Counted from the first letter of the stretch, positions 1-6,097 are shown. The stretch: DNA of 15,903 nucleotides from Candidatus Aenigmatarchaeota archaeon (GCA_016202725.1 JACQOD010000021.1:1-15903), one strand, 5' to 3'. The notes: generated by a model not told the origin, from the sequence alone. Program-made: numbers and translations.

Positions 1-102
1 ACGTGTGTAGCTGCCAAACGCATGCTATCGGTTTCCAACAATGCGGGAACAATGAAATCAGCACCAAGAGCACCTGCGGTGGTCAATGAGCTACACACAT
101 AC
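1..102. repeat. short dispersed repeat R1, first copy, with inverted ends
   Basis: Bases 52-102 match 3954-4004 at 43 of 51 positions with no gap. The motif AGCTACACACAT at 89-100 is mirrored by ACGTGTGTAGCT at 1-12 (11 of 12 bases pair), so the copy looks like a roughly 100-bp unit with inverted ends. It lies just upstream of the HEPN promoter. The shared part can be read as a short peptide in both copies, but every difference falls at codon position 1 or 2, which argues against conserved coding. A MITE-like or recombination element is possible; the left boundary may lie outside the window. Confidence 0.5.
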
Positions 103-150
103 AAGCCGCCTTTCCCACGGGGGGATGCCTCCTCCTGGGGTCCCGTAGCA

Positions 151-156
151 ATATAA
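151..156 (+). promoter_or_regulatory. TATA box of the HEPN-MNT operon
   Basis: ATATAA stands out in GC-rich sequence and is centred about 25 bases before the ATG at 179. Archaeal TATA boxes sit near -26, so transcription should begin at or next to the start codon, giving a leaderless mRNA. Confidence 0.6.
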
Positions 157-178
157 GCTCTCCGGCCAATGTCGTCCT

Positions 179-544
179 ATGCGGGAAGACGTGCAGGCGT
201 GGTGGGGAAGGGCGGAACGGGACCTGGACACCGCCAGGTACCTGCTTTCCGGAAAGCGATATGAGGACGCAGCTGTCTATGCGCAGCAGGCGGCGGAGAA
301 GGCTCTGAAGGCGGTTTCCCTGCGGCAAGGGAAGGCGATACGGAAAATCCATGACCTGGTGAAGCTCGGGAAGGACGTGGGCCTGCCCGGCAGCCTCCTA
401 GAGCAGGCGAAAGAACTGACCCTGGCCTATGCGTATGGGCGCTACCCCGACGTCCCCGGCGCGGAGGAGATCCAGTCCATAGCCGCGGATTTCATTGACT
501 CGGCGGAGGAGATACTGCAATGGGCAAAAAGAAACCTCGCCTGA
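179..544 (+). CDS. HEPN domain protein
   Basis: A 121-residue all-helical HEPN protein of the PF05168 type. The N-terminal helix (RAERDLDTARYLL, residues 11-23), the AVYAQQAAEKALKAV helix (32-46), the HDLVKLG segment (58-64) and the YPDVPG turn (89-94) are the usual family signature. HEPN proteins of this kind pair with a minimal nucleotidyltransferase, encoded here by the next gene, which overlaps by 25 bases. Such pairs act as toxin-antitoxin modules or as uncharacterised nucleotide-transfer complexes. His58 is the only histidine, and the RNase motif R-x(4-6)-H of HepT-like toxins is not visible, so RNase activity is doubtful. The start is supported by a TATA box 25 bases upstream. The family call is firm; the role is inferred. 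Confidence 0.88.
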   Translation: MREDVQAWWGRAERDLDTARYLLSGKRYEDAAVYAQQAAEKALKAVSLRQGKAIRKIHDLVKLGKDVGLPGSLLEQAKELTLAYAYGRYPDVPGAEEIQSIAADFIDSAEEILQWAKRNLA

Positions 545-843
545 TGGCATCCCTGCGGAAGTTCAGGCAGGATGCTGAAGAAGGCTTTCCCATTGAACGG
601 ATGATCGTCTTCGGCTCCACGGCCAGCGGAAAGGCGGGCAAAGACAGCGACATAGACCTGCTCATCGTGAGCCCGCGGTTCCGGCAGCTGAACTTCTTCC
701 AGCGGGGGGCCCGGATGTACGACTTCTGGAACCTCCCCTACCCGGTGGACTTCCTGTGCTATACCCCGGAAGAATTTAACCGCCTTAAGCGGCAGCGGAC
801 CATTGTCAGGGAGGCCGTGGAGCACGGGATCGAGATCAGCTGA
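520..843 (+). CDS. minimal nucleotidyltransferase (MNT), HEPN partner
   Basis: A 107-residue protein with the polymerase-beta nucleotidyltransferase core. FGSTASGK begins at residue 31, Gly32-Ser33 is followed after ten residues by Asp44-x-Asp46 (GSx10DxD), and a third acidic residue is Asp77 in YPVDFLCY. All three metal ligands are therefore present. In characterised HEPN-MNT systems the MNT protein neutralises the HEPN partner, in some cases by adding AMP to it; that role here is inferred from the pairing. The ATG at 520 has GGAGGA 7-8 bases upstream inside the HEPN gene. An in-frame ATG at 544 overlaps the HEPN stop as TGATG and is an alternative start, giving 99 residues. Confidence 0.88.
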   Translation: MGKKKPRLMASLRKFRQDAEEGFPIERMIVFGSTASGKAGKDSDIDLLIVSPRFRQLNFFQRGARMYDFWNLPYPVDFLCYTPEEFNRLKRQRTIVREAVEHGIEIS

Positions 844-851
844 GGATTCGT

Positions 852-874
852 GGCGGGAGGTCTCCGCACCCGCC
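852..874 (+). terminator. GC hairpin after the HEPN-MNT operon
   Basis: GGCGGG (852-857) pairs with CCCGCC (869-874) around an 11-base loop, 9 bases after the MNT stop. No U-tract follows directly, so a terminator role is only plausible. Confidence 0.3.
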
Positions 875-963
875 GTTCCACCTTCCTTGCCCCCCTGCTC
901 AGCGGCGCACGGCATGATCTCGGCCGGGGGTGTTCACTACCACGCCTTCAAGCGGATTGCTCA

Positions 964-1004
964 ACAAACAGTAGTGCGATAATGATCATTGTGATACTGT
1001 TTGT
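964..1004. other. AT-rich imperfect palindrome / stem-loop
   Basis: ACAAACAGTA (964-973) and TACTGTTTGT (995-1004) are perfect inverted repeats. Inside them, as RNA, a G-A mismatch is followed by six more pairs (975-980 with 988-993, including G-U), closing a 7-base loop. A second perfect palindrome, AATGATCATT, lies at 981-990. It sits between the convergent 3' ends of the MNT gene and the minus-strand surface protein gene. It could be a two-way 3' stem-loop or a protein site. Confidence 0.6.
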
Positions 1005-1033
1005 CGTTCCAGCCGCGTCTGTTCGCCCTGCAG

Positions 1034-2122
1034 CTACGCCACCCCGATCCTGACCAGCTCAATGTCCCAGGTGCCGTCCCCGGCGAGGGTGAGCTCATTC
1101 TCCCCTGCCCGGGGGCTGGGGAAGGGGATGTGGTTCTCCCCCACCTTCAGGTCAGGGACCACCAAGGGAGCCCCATTGGCGCGCACGTTTAGGATCCCCG
1201 GGGTCCGGATGGCGGTGATGTCGAGAACGACCCTGCCCCGGCCGTAGCCCATGCTCGCCGCCTGCTCCTGCGTCAGGTCAAAGCGGCGGGACACCACCTG
1301 CTGGTTCCCGAACTGGTAGAGCCTGAGGACCGCTCCTGCCATGCGGTTGGTGCTGCTAGAACGGAAGGAGACCACGTTGTTGCCCGGCTGGAGGTAGCTG
1401 CCGTTGAAGCTGATCTTGTAGGCGCCCACCGGGGTCCCGGTAAACTGGGGGAAGCCATTGACCCTGACCTCCAGGATGCCTTCTCCGGAGCCGAAGAACT
1501 CCACCTCCCCCCGGTCAAACCGCTGGAGGTCGGACGACAGGAACTCGAACGGGACCAGCCTTTGCGGGCCATATTGCAGGAGGACAGCAACGTTCCGGAG
1601 GGTGTAGGAGGTCGCGGCCCAGAACTGCAACCCAGGGCCTTCGGCCGAGAACTCGAGAATGTTCTCCTGCTTCACCGCGCCCGGCTCCACCGTGAACGTG
1701 GTCAAGCCCGACGGCCGGGCGTTGTAGACCGCGATCCCATTCCATTTCACGACCAGGTTGCCCAGGGCCTGGGCCTCCAGGACCGAGAACCGCAGCTTCA
1801 CCCCCCGCTTGAGCTCCAGGAAAGCGGGATTGATCGGGATCCTGATCTTCTGGGGGCTCCCCCCGAAGGAGGATTGGGTCACCACCATCTGCTCGGCCCC
1901 GCCGAGCCGCTCCTCCTGGACCTCGCCGACCACGAAATCGCCCAGAACGATGGTCTGGGACGGGAAATCAGTCGTGAACCCCACCACCCCGGGGGAGAAC
2001 TCGTGGTAGGCCGTGACCGGGCCGGGAGCCGCGGTGAAGCTCCCGGACAGGAGGGAAACCGCCACGAGCAGGATAATCGCAATCGCGAGGAGAATAAGGA
2101 AGTCTTCCACACCCTTCCGCAT
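1034..2122 (-). CDS. anchored surface protein with three beta-rich repeats
   Basis: A 362-residue protein of no family I recognise. It starts RKGVEDF and then has one hydrophobic segment (about residues 8-27), so the rest should lie outside the membrane; the RKG before the helix resembles an archaeal class III signal peptide. Three similar units, each with a core like GILxVxxNG and a later PGxN or GEN turn, cover about residues 118-184, 213-272 and 307-362, suggesting tandem beta-sandwich domains. An in-frame ATG at 2161 would add 13 residues, but the TATA box at 2146-2152 lies inside that extension and 27 bases before 2122, so 2122 is preferred. The gene stands alone, divergent from vapB. 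Confidence 0.75.
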   Translation of the reverse strand: MRKGVEDFLILLAIAIILLVAVSLLSGSFTAAPGPVTAYHEFSPGVVGFTTDFPSQTIVLGDFVVGEVQEERLGGAEQMVVTQSSFGGSPQKIRIPINPAFLELKRGVKLRFSVLEAQALGNLVVKWNGIAVYNARPSGLTTFTVEPGAVKQENILEFSAEGPGLQFWAATSYTLRNVAVLLQYGPQRLVPFEFLSSDLQRFDRGEVEFFGSGEGILEVRVNGFPQFTGTPVGAYKISFNGSYLQPGNNVVSFRSSSTNRMAGAVLRLYQFGNQQVVSRRFDLTQEQAASMGYGRGRVVLDITAIRTPGILNVRANGAPLVVPDLKVGENHIPFPSPRAGENELTLAGDGTWDIELVRIGVA

Positions 2123-2145
2123 ACCCTCTATTAGGGGGGAAGCGA

Positions 2146-2152
2146 TTAAATA
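2146..2152 (-). promoter_or_regulatory. TATA box for the surface protein gene
   Basis: Read on the minus strand the box is TATTTAA, centred about 27 bases before the ATG at 2122. This supports a leaderless transcript and rules against the longer start at 2161. Confidence 0.6.
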
Positions 2153-2193
2153 GGCTCCCATGACTCGCGGAGACAGGGGCGAGAGGGGGCATA

Positions 2194-2221
2194 CTTAAAT
2201 ACAAGGAATACTATATTCCTT
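2194..2221 (+). promoter_or_regulatory. vapBC promoter and operator palindrome
   Basis: CTTAAATA (2194-2201) is a TATA box about 24-25 bases before the vapB start. Directly after it AAGGAATA (2203-2210) and TATTCCTT (2214-2221) form a perfect inverted repeat with a 3-base centre, ending at the base before the ATG. The palindrome covers the expected transcription start, which suits autorepression by the ribbon-helix-helix antitoxin. Confidence 0.7.
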
Positions 2222-2464
2222 ATGAGCCTCAAGACCATCAAGAACGTCCGGGAAGAAAAGTGGACGGAATTGAAGAGCCTGGCTGCCAGGAACCGCCTCC
2301 CGTTGGGAAAAATGATCGAGGAGATGATAGACTCCTATGCGAAGCGTACGGAAGAGGGGTGGAACAGGATCCTGAAGGGGGAGAAGCACCTCTCCGACCG
2401 CGAGGCGGAAGACATGCGGAAAATCGTGCTCGAACTCCGGAAAGAGAGGGGATTCCGGGAATGA
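2222..2464 (+). CDS. vapB: VapB-type ribbon-helix-helix antitoxin
   Basis: An 80-residue protein whose first half reads as a short strand (KTIKNV) followed by two helices around a turn (EEKWTELKSLAARN, then LPLGKMIEEMIDSYAKR). This matches a ribbon-helix-helix DNA-binding domain at residues 3-42. The charged C-terminal part would wrap the toxin. Its stop overlaps the next gene's start as ATGA, and the partner is a PIN ribonuclease, which fixes the identity as VapB. It probably represses its own operon through the palindrome at 2203-2221. Family membership rests on pattern and context, because such antitoxins vary greatly in sequence. Confidence 0.82.
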   Translation: MSLKTIKNVREEKWTELKSLAARNRLPLGKMIEEMIDSYAKRTEEGWNRILKGEKHLSDREAEDMRKIVLELRKERGFRE

Positions 2465-2844
2465 AGGTCATGGTGGACACGTCCGTCCTCATCGACCTTG
2501 ACACGGGGTACCGGCCGACCCTGGAGCGATTCGTTTCCCTCAAGGAGTTGTCCCCAACCCTGCCCTCCATATCCTTCATGGCGTACTATGAATTCATCCA
2601 CGGCCTGCGAAAGCGGAATCCCAAGAACCGTGAAAAATCCCTCGCCTTCATCCAAGAGTTTGTGATCGTGCATACCACCCTCCAAACCGCTGCGGTCCTC
2701 TCTCTGCTGAAAGAGCGGTATCCCTCATGCTCGCTCGCCGACCTCTTTATCGCGGCGCAGGCGATAGAGAATGGGATGATGCTGGTCACCCGGGACCTGG
2801 ATTTCGAGAAGATTGCAGAGCTCGATAAAATCATCCTTTCCTGA
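2461..2844 (+). CDS. vapC: VapC-type PIN domain ribonuclease toxin
   Basis: A 127-residue PIN domain protein. The four acidic active-site positions are all present: Asp6 in VDTSVLID, Glu44 in YYEFIHG, Asp94 in LADLFIAA, and Asp112 or Asp114 in TRDLDFEKI. VapC toxins cut tRNA or rRNA in a metal-dependent way and are held inactive by VapB. The start ATG overlaps the vapB stop by four bases, with the purine-rich GAGAGGGG about 10 bases upstream as a ribosome binding site. The length is typical and the reading frame is intact, unlike the second vapC in this window (10272-10667). Confidence 0.92.
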   Translation: MKVMVDTSVLIDLDTGYRPTLERFVSLKELSPTLPSISFMAYYEFIHGLRKRNPKNREKSLAFIQEFVIVHTTLQTAAVLSLLKERYPSCSLADLFIAAQAIENGMMLVTRDLDFEKIAELDKIILS

Positions 2845-2879
2845 AGCGTCTTTTTCTTCCCCTTTCCCCAAAGAGAATC

Positions 2880-3893
2880 ATGCGCATCCTCCGGACCGAC
2901 CGGAAGCAGGGCCTGCTCGAGCTGGCCATCCAGTCCCTGGAGGACATGTGGCACCTCCACAAGGTCCTGGAACCCGGGGACCTGGTCCGGGCCAAGACCT
3001 ACCGCAAGGTCGCCGTGAAACGGGGCCAGGAGATTGTCGAAGGGGACAAGAAGCCCGTGCTGCTCACCCTTCGCGTGGAAAGGAGCGAGTTCCACCCCTA
3101 TACCGGGAGGCTCCGCCTGCTGGGAACGATCGTTTCCGGCCCGCCCGACATCCAGCTCGCCTCCAGGCACACCATTCAAGTGGAACCAGGAATGGTCCTC
3201 ACCCTCCAGAAGCCCTCCCTCCCCCGCTATGTCCTGGAGCGGCTCCAGAAGGCCCGTGTCCAGGAGGCGGACATCTTCTTCTGCGCCCTGGACCGGGATG
3301 AGGCAGATTTTGCAGAGTTGCGGGCCTACGGCCTGCAGGCGAAGGGCTCCCTCCCCTTCCGGAAGCGGGACCAGGACGACCGCCGCGAAGCCTGGTACGA
3401 CGCCATCTCCGCCGCCCTGCGGGACCAGCCGGGGAGGATCGTCCTCTGCGGCCCGGGGTTCGAGGCCCAGAATCTCTTCCGCTTCCTGCGGAGGCAGCAT
3501 CCGGACCTCGCCCTGCGGGCGTCTGTCGAGCACGCCTCCACCACCGACGGGCCGGGCATCCGCGAGGTCCTCGCCCAGTCGGGAGACAAGCTCCTGAAAG
3601 AAAGCCGCCTGGCCAGGGAGAGCGGGTTCGTGGAGCGCCTCCTCCGGGAGATCCGCACGCGCGGCAAGGAAGCCCACGGCCCTGCTGCCGTGCAGCGAGC
3701 ACTGCAGTTCGGCGCCGTGGAGACCCTCCTGGTCTCGGACACCAGGGTCAGGGAGTGCGAGCCCCTCCTGGAGCAGGCGGAGCGGACCGCTGCCGCCGTG
3801 GCTTTGGTCGCCACCGACCACCCCGCGGGGGAGCAGCTCCTGGCCCTGGGCGGGATCGCCGCCCTCCTGCGCTTCCGCCCGCCGGAGCAGTAG
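2880..3893 (+). CDS. pelA: Pelota, archaeal ribosome rescue factor
   Basis: A 337-residue protein aligned end to end with archaeal Pelota. The N-terminal domain (about 1-130) shows the family pattern LEDMWHLHKVLEPGDLV near residues 20-35, then RVERSEFHPYTGRLRLLGTI and HTIQVEPGMVLTL. The middle domain (about 130-245) is eRF1-like, and no GGQ motif is seen, as expected. The C-terminal domain (about 250-337) includes ALVATDHPAGEQLL. Pelota works with aEF1A and ABCE1 to split stalled ribosomes and release mRNA without stop codons. It follows vapC by 35 bases of pyrimidine-rich sequence. A T-rich stretch at 2850-2857, near -26, may be a weak TATA box, or the gene may be read from the vapBC promoter. 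Confidence 0.95.
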   Translation: MRILRTDRKQGLLELAIQSLEDMWHLHKVLEPGDLVRAKTYRKVAVKRGQEIVEGDKKPVLLTLRVERSEFHPYTGRLRLLGTIVSGPPDIQLASRHTIQVEPGMVLTLQKPSLPRYVLERLQKARVQEADIFFCALDRDEADFAELRAYGLQAKGSLPFRKRDQDDRREAWYDAISAALRDQPGRIVLCGPGFEAQNLFRFLRRQHPDLALRASVEHASTTDGPGIREVLAQSGDKLLKESRLARESGFVERLLREIRTRGKEAHGPAAVQRALQFGAVETLLVSDTRVRECEPLLEQAERTAAAVALVATDHPAGEQLLALGGIAALLRFRPPEQ

Positions 3894-3894
3894 C

Positions 3895-3920
3895 CGGTGC
3901 CGGGAAGTCCCCCTGCACCG
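3895..3920 (+). terminator. GC hairpin after pelA
   Basis: CGGTGC (3895-3900) pairs with GCACCG (3915-3920), with an inner GGG/CCC pairing. It begins two bases after the pelA stop. There is no U-tract, so it may only be a 3' stem-loop. Confidence 0.35.
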
Positions 3921-3953
3921 CAGCAGAACAGGCAGGCTGCGCCAAGGTGCCCT

Positions 3954-4023
3954 ATGAAACCAGAAGCAAAAGAACCTGCGGTGTGCGATGAGCTACACAC
4001 ATACCGATGAGCTACACACGTAC
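3954..4023 (+). repeat. short dispersed repeat R1, second copy, with a tandem duplication
   Basis: Bases 3954-4004 match the copy at 52-102 (43 of 51). The 3' part is then repeated at once: the 19-base unit at 3986-4004 recurs at 4005-4023 with one change. Like the first copy, it sits a short way upstream of a promoter, here that of the secreted Cys-rich protein. The inverted left end seen at bases 1-12 is not found here. Confidence 0.6.
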
Positions 4024-4068
4024 AGTTGCACCTACCACCTTTCCACTGCCCCGTCCTGCTCCCCTCCC

Positions 4069-4075
4069 TTTAATA
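4069..4075 (+). promoter_or_regulatory. TATA box for the secreted Cys-rich protein
   Basis: TTTAATA is centred 27 bases before the ATG at 4099. This selects 4099 over the in-frame upstream start at 3988, which lies in the repeat. Confidence 0.6.
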
Positions 4076-4098
4076 GGCCCTGCCCCCAATACTCTACC

Positions 4099-4686
4099 AT
4101 GAAGCGCCGCCGGCCTGCGCGCACCCGCACCTTCGCCTTGTTCGCGGCAGCCCTCCTCGCCGGCCTGCTGTTGGGCTCCCTGGCCTCGAGCCAGAGTGCC
4201 GGCGTCTGGCATGACTGGGCAGAGATCACGAACATCTTCGTGAAGGAGGCCCAGGTGGACCGGTCGGAGATCTGCACGATTAACGGGGGCGGGATCTCGC
4301 GGCCGTGCCCGAGCTACTGCGCCCAGAACAGCTACCGCGGCCCCTCCAGCCAGAGCTGCCCCACCTGCCTGTACAGCGGGAACCTGAATGGCTACTACGA
4401 GGCCGGGGACAAGTGCGACACCTCGTGGCCCGGCTTTAATCACCTGTGCACCGCGGATGAGCTTGCCCGGGCGGCCTCCTGCGGCGCCACCATTCCCGCG
4501 GGATGGTATGCCACCGGCGCGTTCGCGCGCACGTCGACAGGGGAGGCGATCAACGACTGCAACGGCTGGACGTCCGGCGGCTCCGGCCTGCGGGGAACCT
4601 CCTGGGCCCCGAACACCCAGCAGGGCCAGCCCTCAATCTCGGCCTGCTCCTCCGCGCTGCCCGTGCTGTGCTGCCGCGACCGCTGA
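4099..4686 (+). CDS. secreted cysteine-rich protein, unknown function
   Basis: A 195-residue protein I cannot name. It opens with a Sec-type signal peptide: MKRRRPARTR, then a hydrophobic stretch to about residue 28, and a likely cleavage site near SQSA (31-34). The mature part has 12 cysteines, an even number, including a final CC pair three residues before the end, which suggests a disulfide-stabilised exported protein. It is rich in Gly, Ser, Trp and Tyr, with the motifs SCGATIPAGWYATG and DCNGWTSGG in the C-terminal half. The pattern recalls small lectin-like extracellular domains, but this is only an impression. The gene stands alone, with its own TATA box. Confidence 0.75.
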   Translation: MKRRRPARTRTFALFAAALLAGLLLGSLASSQSAGVWHDWAEITNIFVKEAQVDRSEICTINGGGISRPCPSYCAQNSYRGPSSQSCPTCLYSGNLNGYYEAGDKCDTSWPGFNHLCTADELARAASCGATIPAGWYATGAFARTSTGEAINDCNGWTSGGSGLRGTSWAPNTQQGQPSISACSSALPVLCCRDR

Positions 4687-4887
4687 TGGCGCGCCGCCCT
4701 TCGCAAGCGCCCGCTGCCCTATAAGGGATCGTCATACATTAACCGGCCCACTGGTTCGGGCATGTGTCATTCTGCATGGACTCCTCTGGCCGTGCAGCGT
4801 CCCTTCAACGGGCCCTGGTCCCTGCCGGGAGCTGTCTGGCTTTTCACCCTGCCGATGGCCAATTCGACCATGGGGGCAGTGGTCGCA

Positions 4888-5526
4888 TTATTTTCTGTCG
4901 ATTCCTAACCCCTTCCCCTCCCGCACGATGAGGGCGTGGAACTCGTTGTACACCCGCCAGTCCCGCGGGAGGCGCTCCTCAAAGAGCCGGCGGACCGCCT
5001 CATACGGCGCATCCGCGGGGAAGAGCCTCCCCCCGAACAGCCTGCGCGTGTAGGCGTCCACCACGAAGGAGGGCCGCTTGGCCGCATAGAGGAGGAGGGA
5101 ATCTGCGGTTTCGGGGCCGATGCCCTTCACCCGAAGCAGTTCATCCCTGGAAACCCCGTCCAGAAAGCGCCTGACTCCCCCCTCACCTGCAACCGGTGCA
5201 GCCAATTCCCTGAGCGTGCGGGCTTTCTGGTTGAAGTAGCCTGACGGCCTGACCAGGCGGGCGAGCCTGCCCGCACGGGCTCGCAGTACGTCCTCGGGCA
5301 GCAGGATCCCGGCCTGCCGGAGGGAGGCAAGAGCCTGCTCCGCGTTCTTCCACGCCGTGTTCTGGGTGAGGACCGCCCCCATGCAGATCTCCCACTGCTG
5401 CTCCTCGGTCCGCGGGAAAGAGTAGTCCCCCGGATGGTAGGTCGGTCCCCCTTCCCGGGTGACGGGCCACCAGCCCTGCCGGCCGTGCTTTTCCAGGAGG
5501 GCCAGGTAGCGCGCGCGCAGGTCCAT
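4888..5526 (-). CDS. MagIII-like / endonuclease III-related DNA glycosylase without Fe-S cluster
   Basis: A 212-residue HhH-GPD superfamily glycosylase. Motifs in order: GWWP (18-21), MGAVLTQNTAWKNAEQAL (49-66), VRPSGYFNQKA (92-102), the helix-hairpin-helix KGIGPETADSLLLYA (134-148), the catalytic Asp157 in VVDAYTRR, and FHALIV (196-201). This order matches the branch containing Helicobacter MagIII, a 3-methyladenine DNA glycosylase. The lysine used by endonuclease III for strand cleavage is Glu139 here, so a base-removing enzyme without lyase activity is expected. The only cysteine is Cys48, so the C-terminal 4Fe-4S cluster is absent, as in MagIII. The ATG at 5526 was chosen over upstream starts because of the TATA box 20-27 bases before it. 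The substrate is inferred. Confidence 0.85.
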   Translation of the reverse strand: MDLRARYLALLEKHGRQGWWPVTREGGPTYHPGDYSFPRTEEQQWEICMGAVLTQNTAWKNAEQALASLRQAGILLPEDVLRARAGRLARLVRPSGYFNQKARTLRELAAPVAGEGGVRRFLDGVSRDELLRVKGIGPETADSLLLYAAKRPSFVVDAYTRRLFGGRLFPADAPYEAVRRLFEERLPRDWRVYNEFHALIVREGKGLGIDRK

Positions 5527-5545
5527 GGGCATGCTTGGGCGTCCG

Positions 5546-5553
5546 GGATAAAA
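5546..5553 (-). promoter_or_regulatory. TATA box for the MagIII-like gene
   Basis: Read on the minus strand the box is TTTTATCC, centred about 24 bases before the ATG at 5526. It is the only AT-rich stretch between the gene and the repeats upstream. Confidence 0.5.
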
Positions 5554-5572
5554 TGCGTGCGGGAGGTGCCGT

Positions 5573-5679
5573 TGCTGTTCCCTCTCCCTGCGCCCCTGTG
5601 GAACTGGTAAGCAACGCGAGCAACATGCTGGCGGGTATGAAGCCGCTGCTGTTCCCTCTCCCTGCGCCCCCTGTGGAAC
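5573..5679. repeat. pair of 32-33 bp direct repeats
   Basis: Bases 5573-5604 recur at 5647-5679 with a single inserted C, 74 bases apart start to start, with 42 unrelated bases between. Within each unit the internal GTTCC and the terminal GGAAC are inverted repeats. The pair lies in the divergent region between the MagIII-like gene and the pilin-like gene. Two units with no cas gene are not enough to call a CRISPR array; tandem binding sites or a mobile remnant are equally possible. Confidence 0.6.
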
Positions 5680-5700
5680 CCGGGCATCTCCCTGCCGCGC

Positions 5701-5708
5701 TTTATTTA
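5701..5708 (+). promoter_or_regulatory. TATA box of the pilin-like operon
   Basis: TTTATTTA is centred 26-27 bases before the ATG at 5731, giving a leaderless mRNA for the two-gene operon. Confidence 0.65.
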
Positions 5709-5730
5709 GCGCCCGCTCCAAGGATACAGC

Positions 5731-6093
5731 ATGCGCGGCTTCTGGTTCATGGTGGAGGCTGCCCTGGGGGGGATCATCCTCATGGCCGTGGTGGGATTCC
5801 TCGTGTCTTCCTCCTTCTCAGCAGAGGAGGACGACCTCACGGTCCAGGGCTACCGCCTCTTGCACGGCCTCAACCGCCAGGGGCTCCTCAAGTCCCACGC
5901 CATGACCGACAATTTCACCGCCATCAACGACCTCATCGTCTACACGGCGGCGAGCCACGCGGTGCAGGTCTGCTCCCTGGAAGCCTGCGCCGGCGACCGC
6001 CCGCAGGCGAGCAACGTCTGGGTGGCCTCCTACGTGGTTCCGGGACAGGACCGCTTCCACCCCCGCGAGGTGCGCCTCTATCTCTACCGGTGA
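5731..6093 (+). CDS. small pilin-like membrane-anchored protein
   Basis: A 120-residue protein beginning MRGFWFMVEAALGGI, with one hydrophobic helix to about residue 29 and the rest predicted outside the membrane. A short charged start, Gly3 and a glutamate early in the helix resemble type IV pilin-like N-termini, although Glu sits at +6 rather than +5 from a cut after Gly3. The external part has two cysteines (CSLEAC, possible disulfide) and ends in strand-like sequence (VRLYLYR). It is followed after four bases by another N-terminally anchored protein, so the two probably work together at the cell surface. No specific family is recognised. Confidence 0.78.
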   Translation: MRGFWFMVEAALGGIILMAVVGFLVSSSFSAEEDDLTVQGYRLLHGLNRQGLLKSHAMTDNFTAINDLIVYTAASHAVQVCSLEACAGDRPQASNVWVASYVVPGQDRFHPREVRLYLYR

Positions 6094-6097
6094 TGTG

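Noticed and set aside
442..915. Minus-strand frame of 157 codons opposite the HEPN-MNT pair
   Set aside because: The plus-strand genes have clear domain motifs; this is a shadow.
850..1053. Short plus-strand frame of 67 codons after the MNT gene
   Set aside because: It reads across two hairpins and into the 3' end of the opposite gene, and has no TATA box at the right distance.
2586..3821. Minus-strand open frame of 411 codons opposite vapC and pelA
   Set aside because: It is antisense to two clearly recognised genes, has shadow-type composition (many Gly, Pro, Leu) and no family resemblance or promoter.
3988..4098. Upstream start for the secreted Cys-rich protein
   Set aside because: It would put the R1 repeat in the protein, displace the signal peptide from the N-terminus and place the TATA box inside the coding region.
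5573..5679. CRISPR array
   Set aside because: Only two units, a one-base length difference and no cas genes in the window.
5527..5721. N-terminal extension of the MagIII-like protein
   Set aside because: The extra 65 residues come from the direct repeats and promoter region and have no match in the family.
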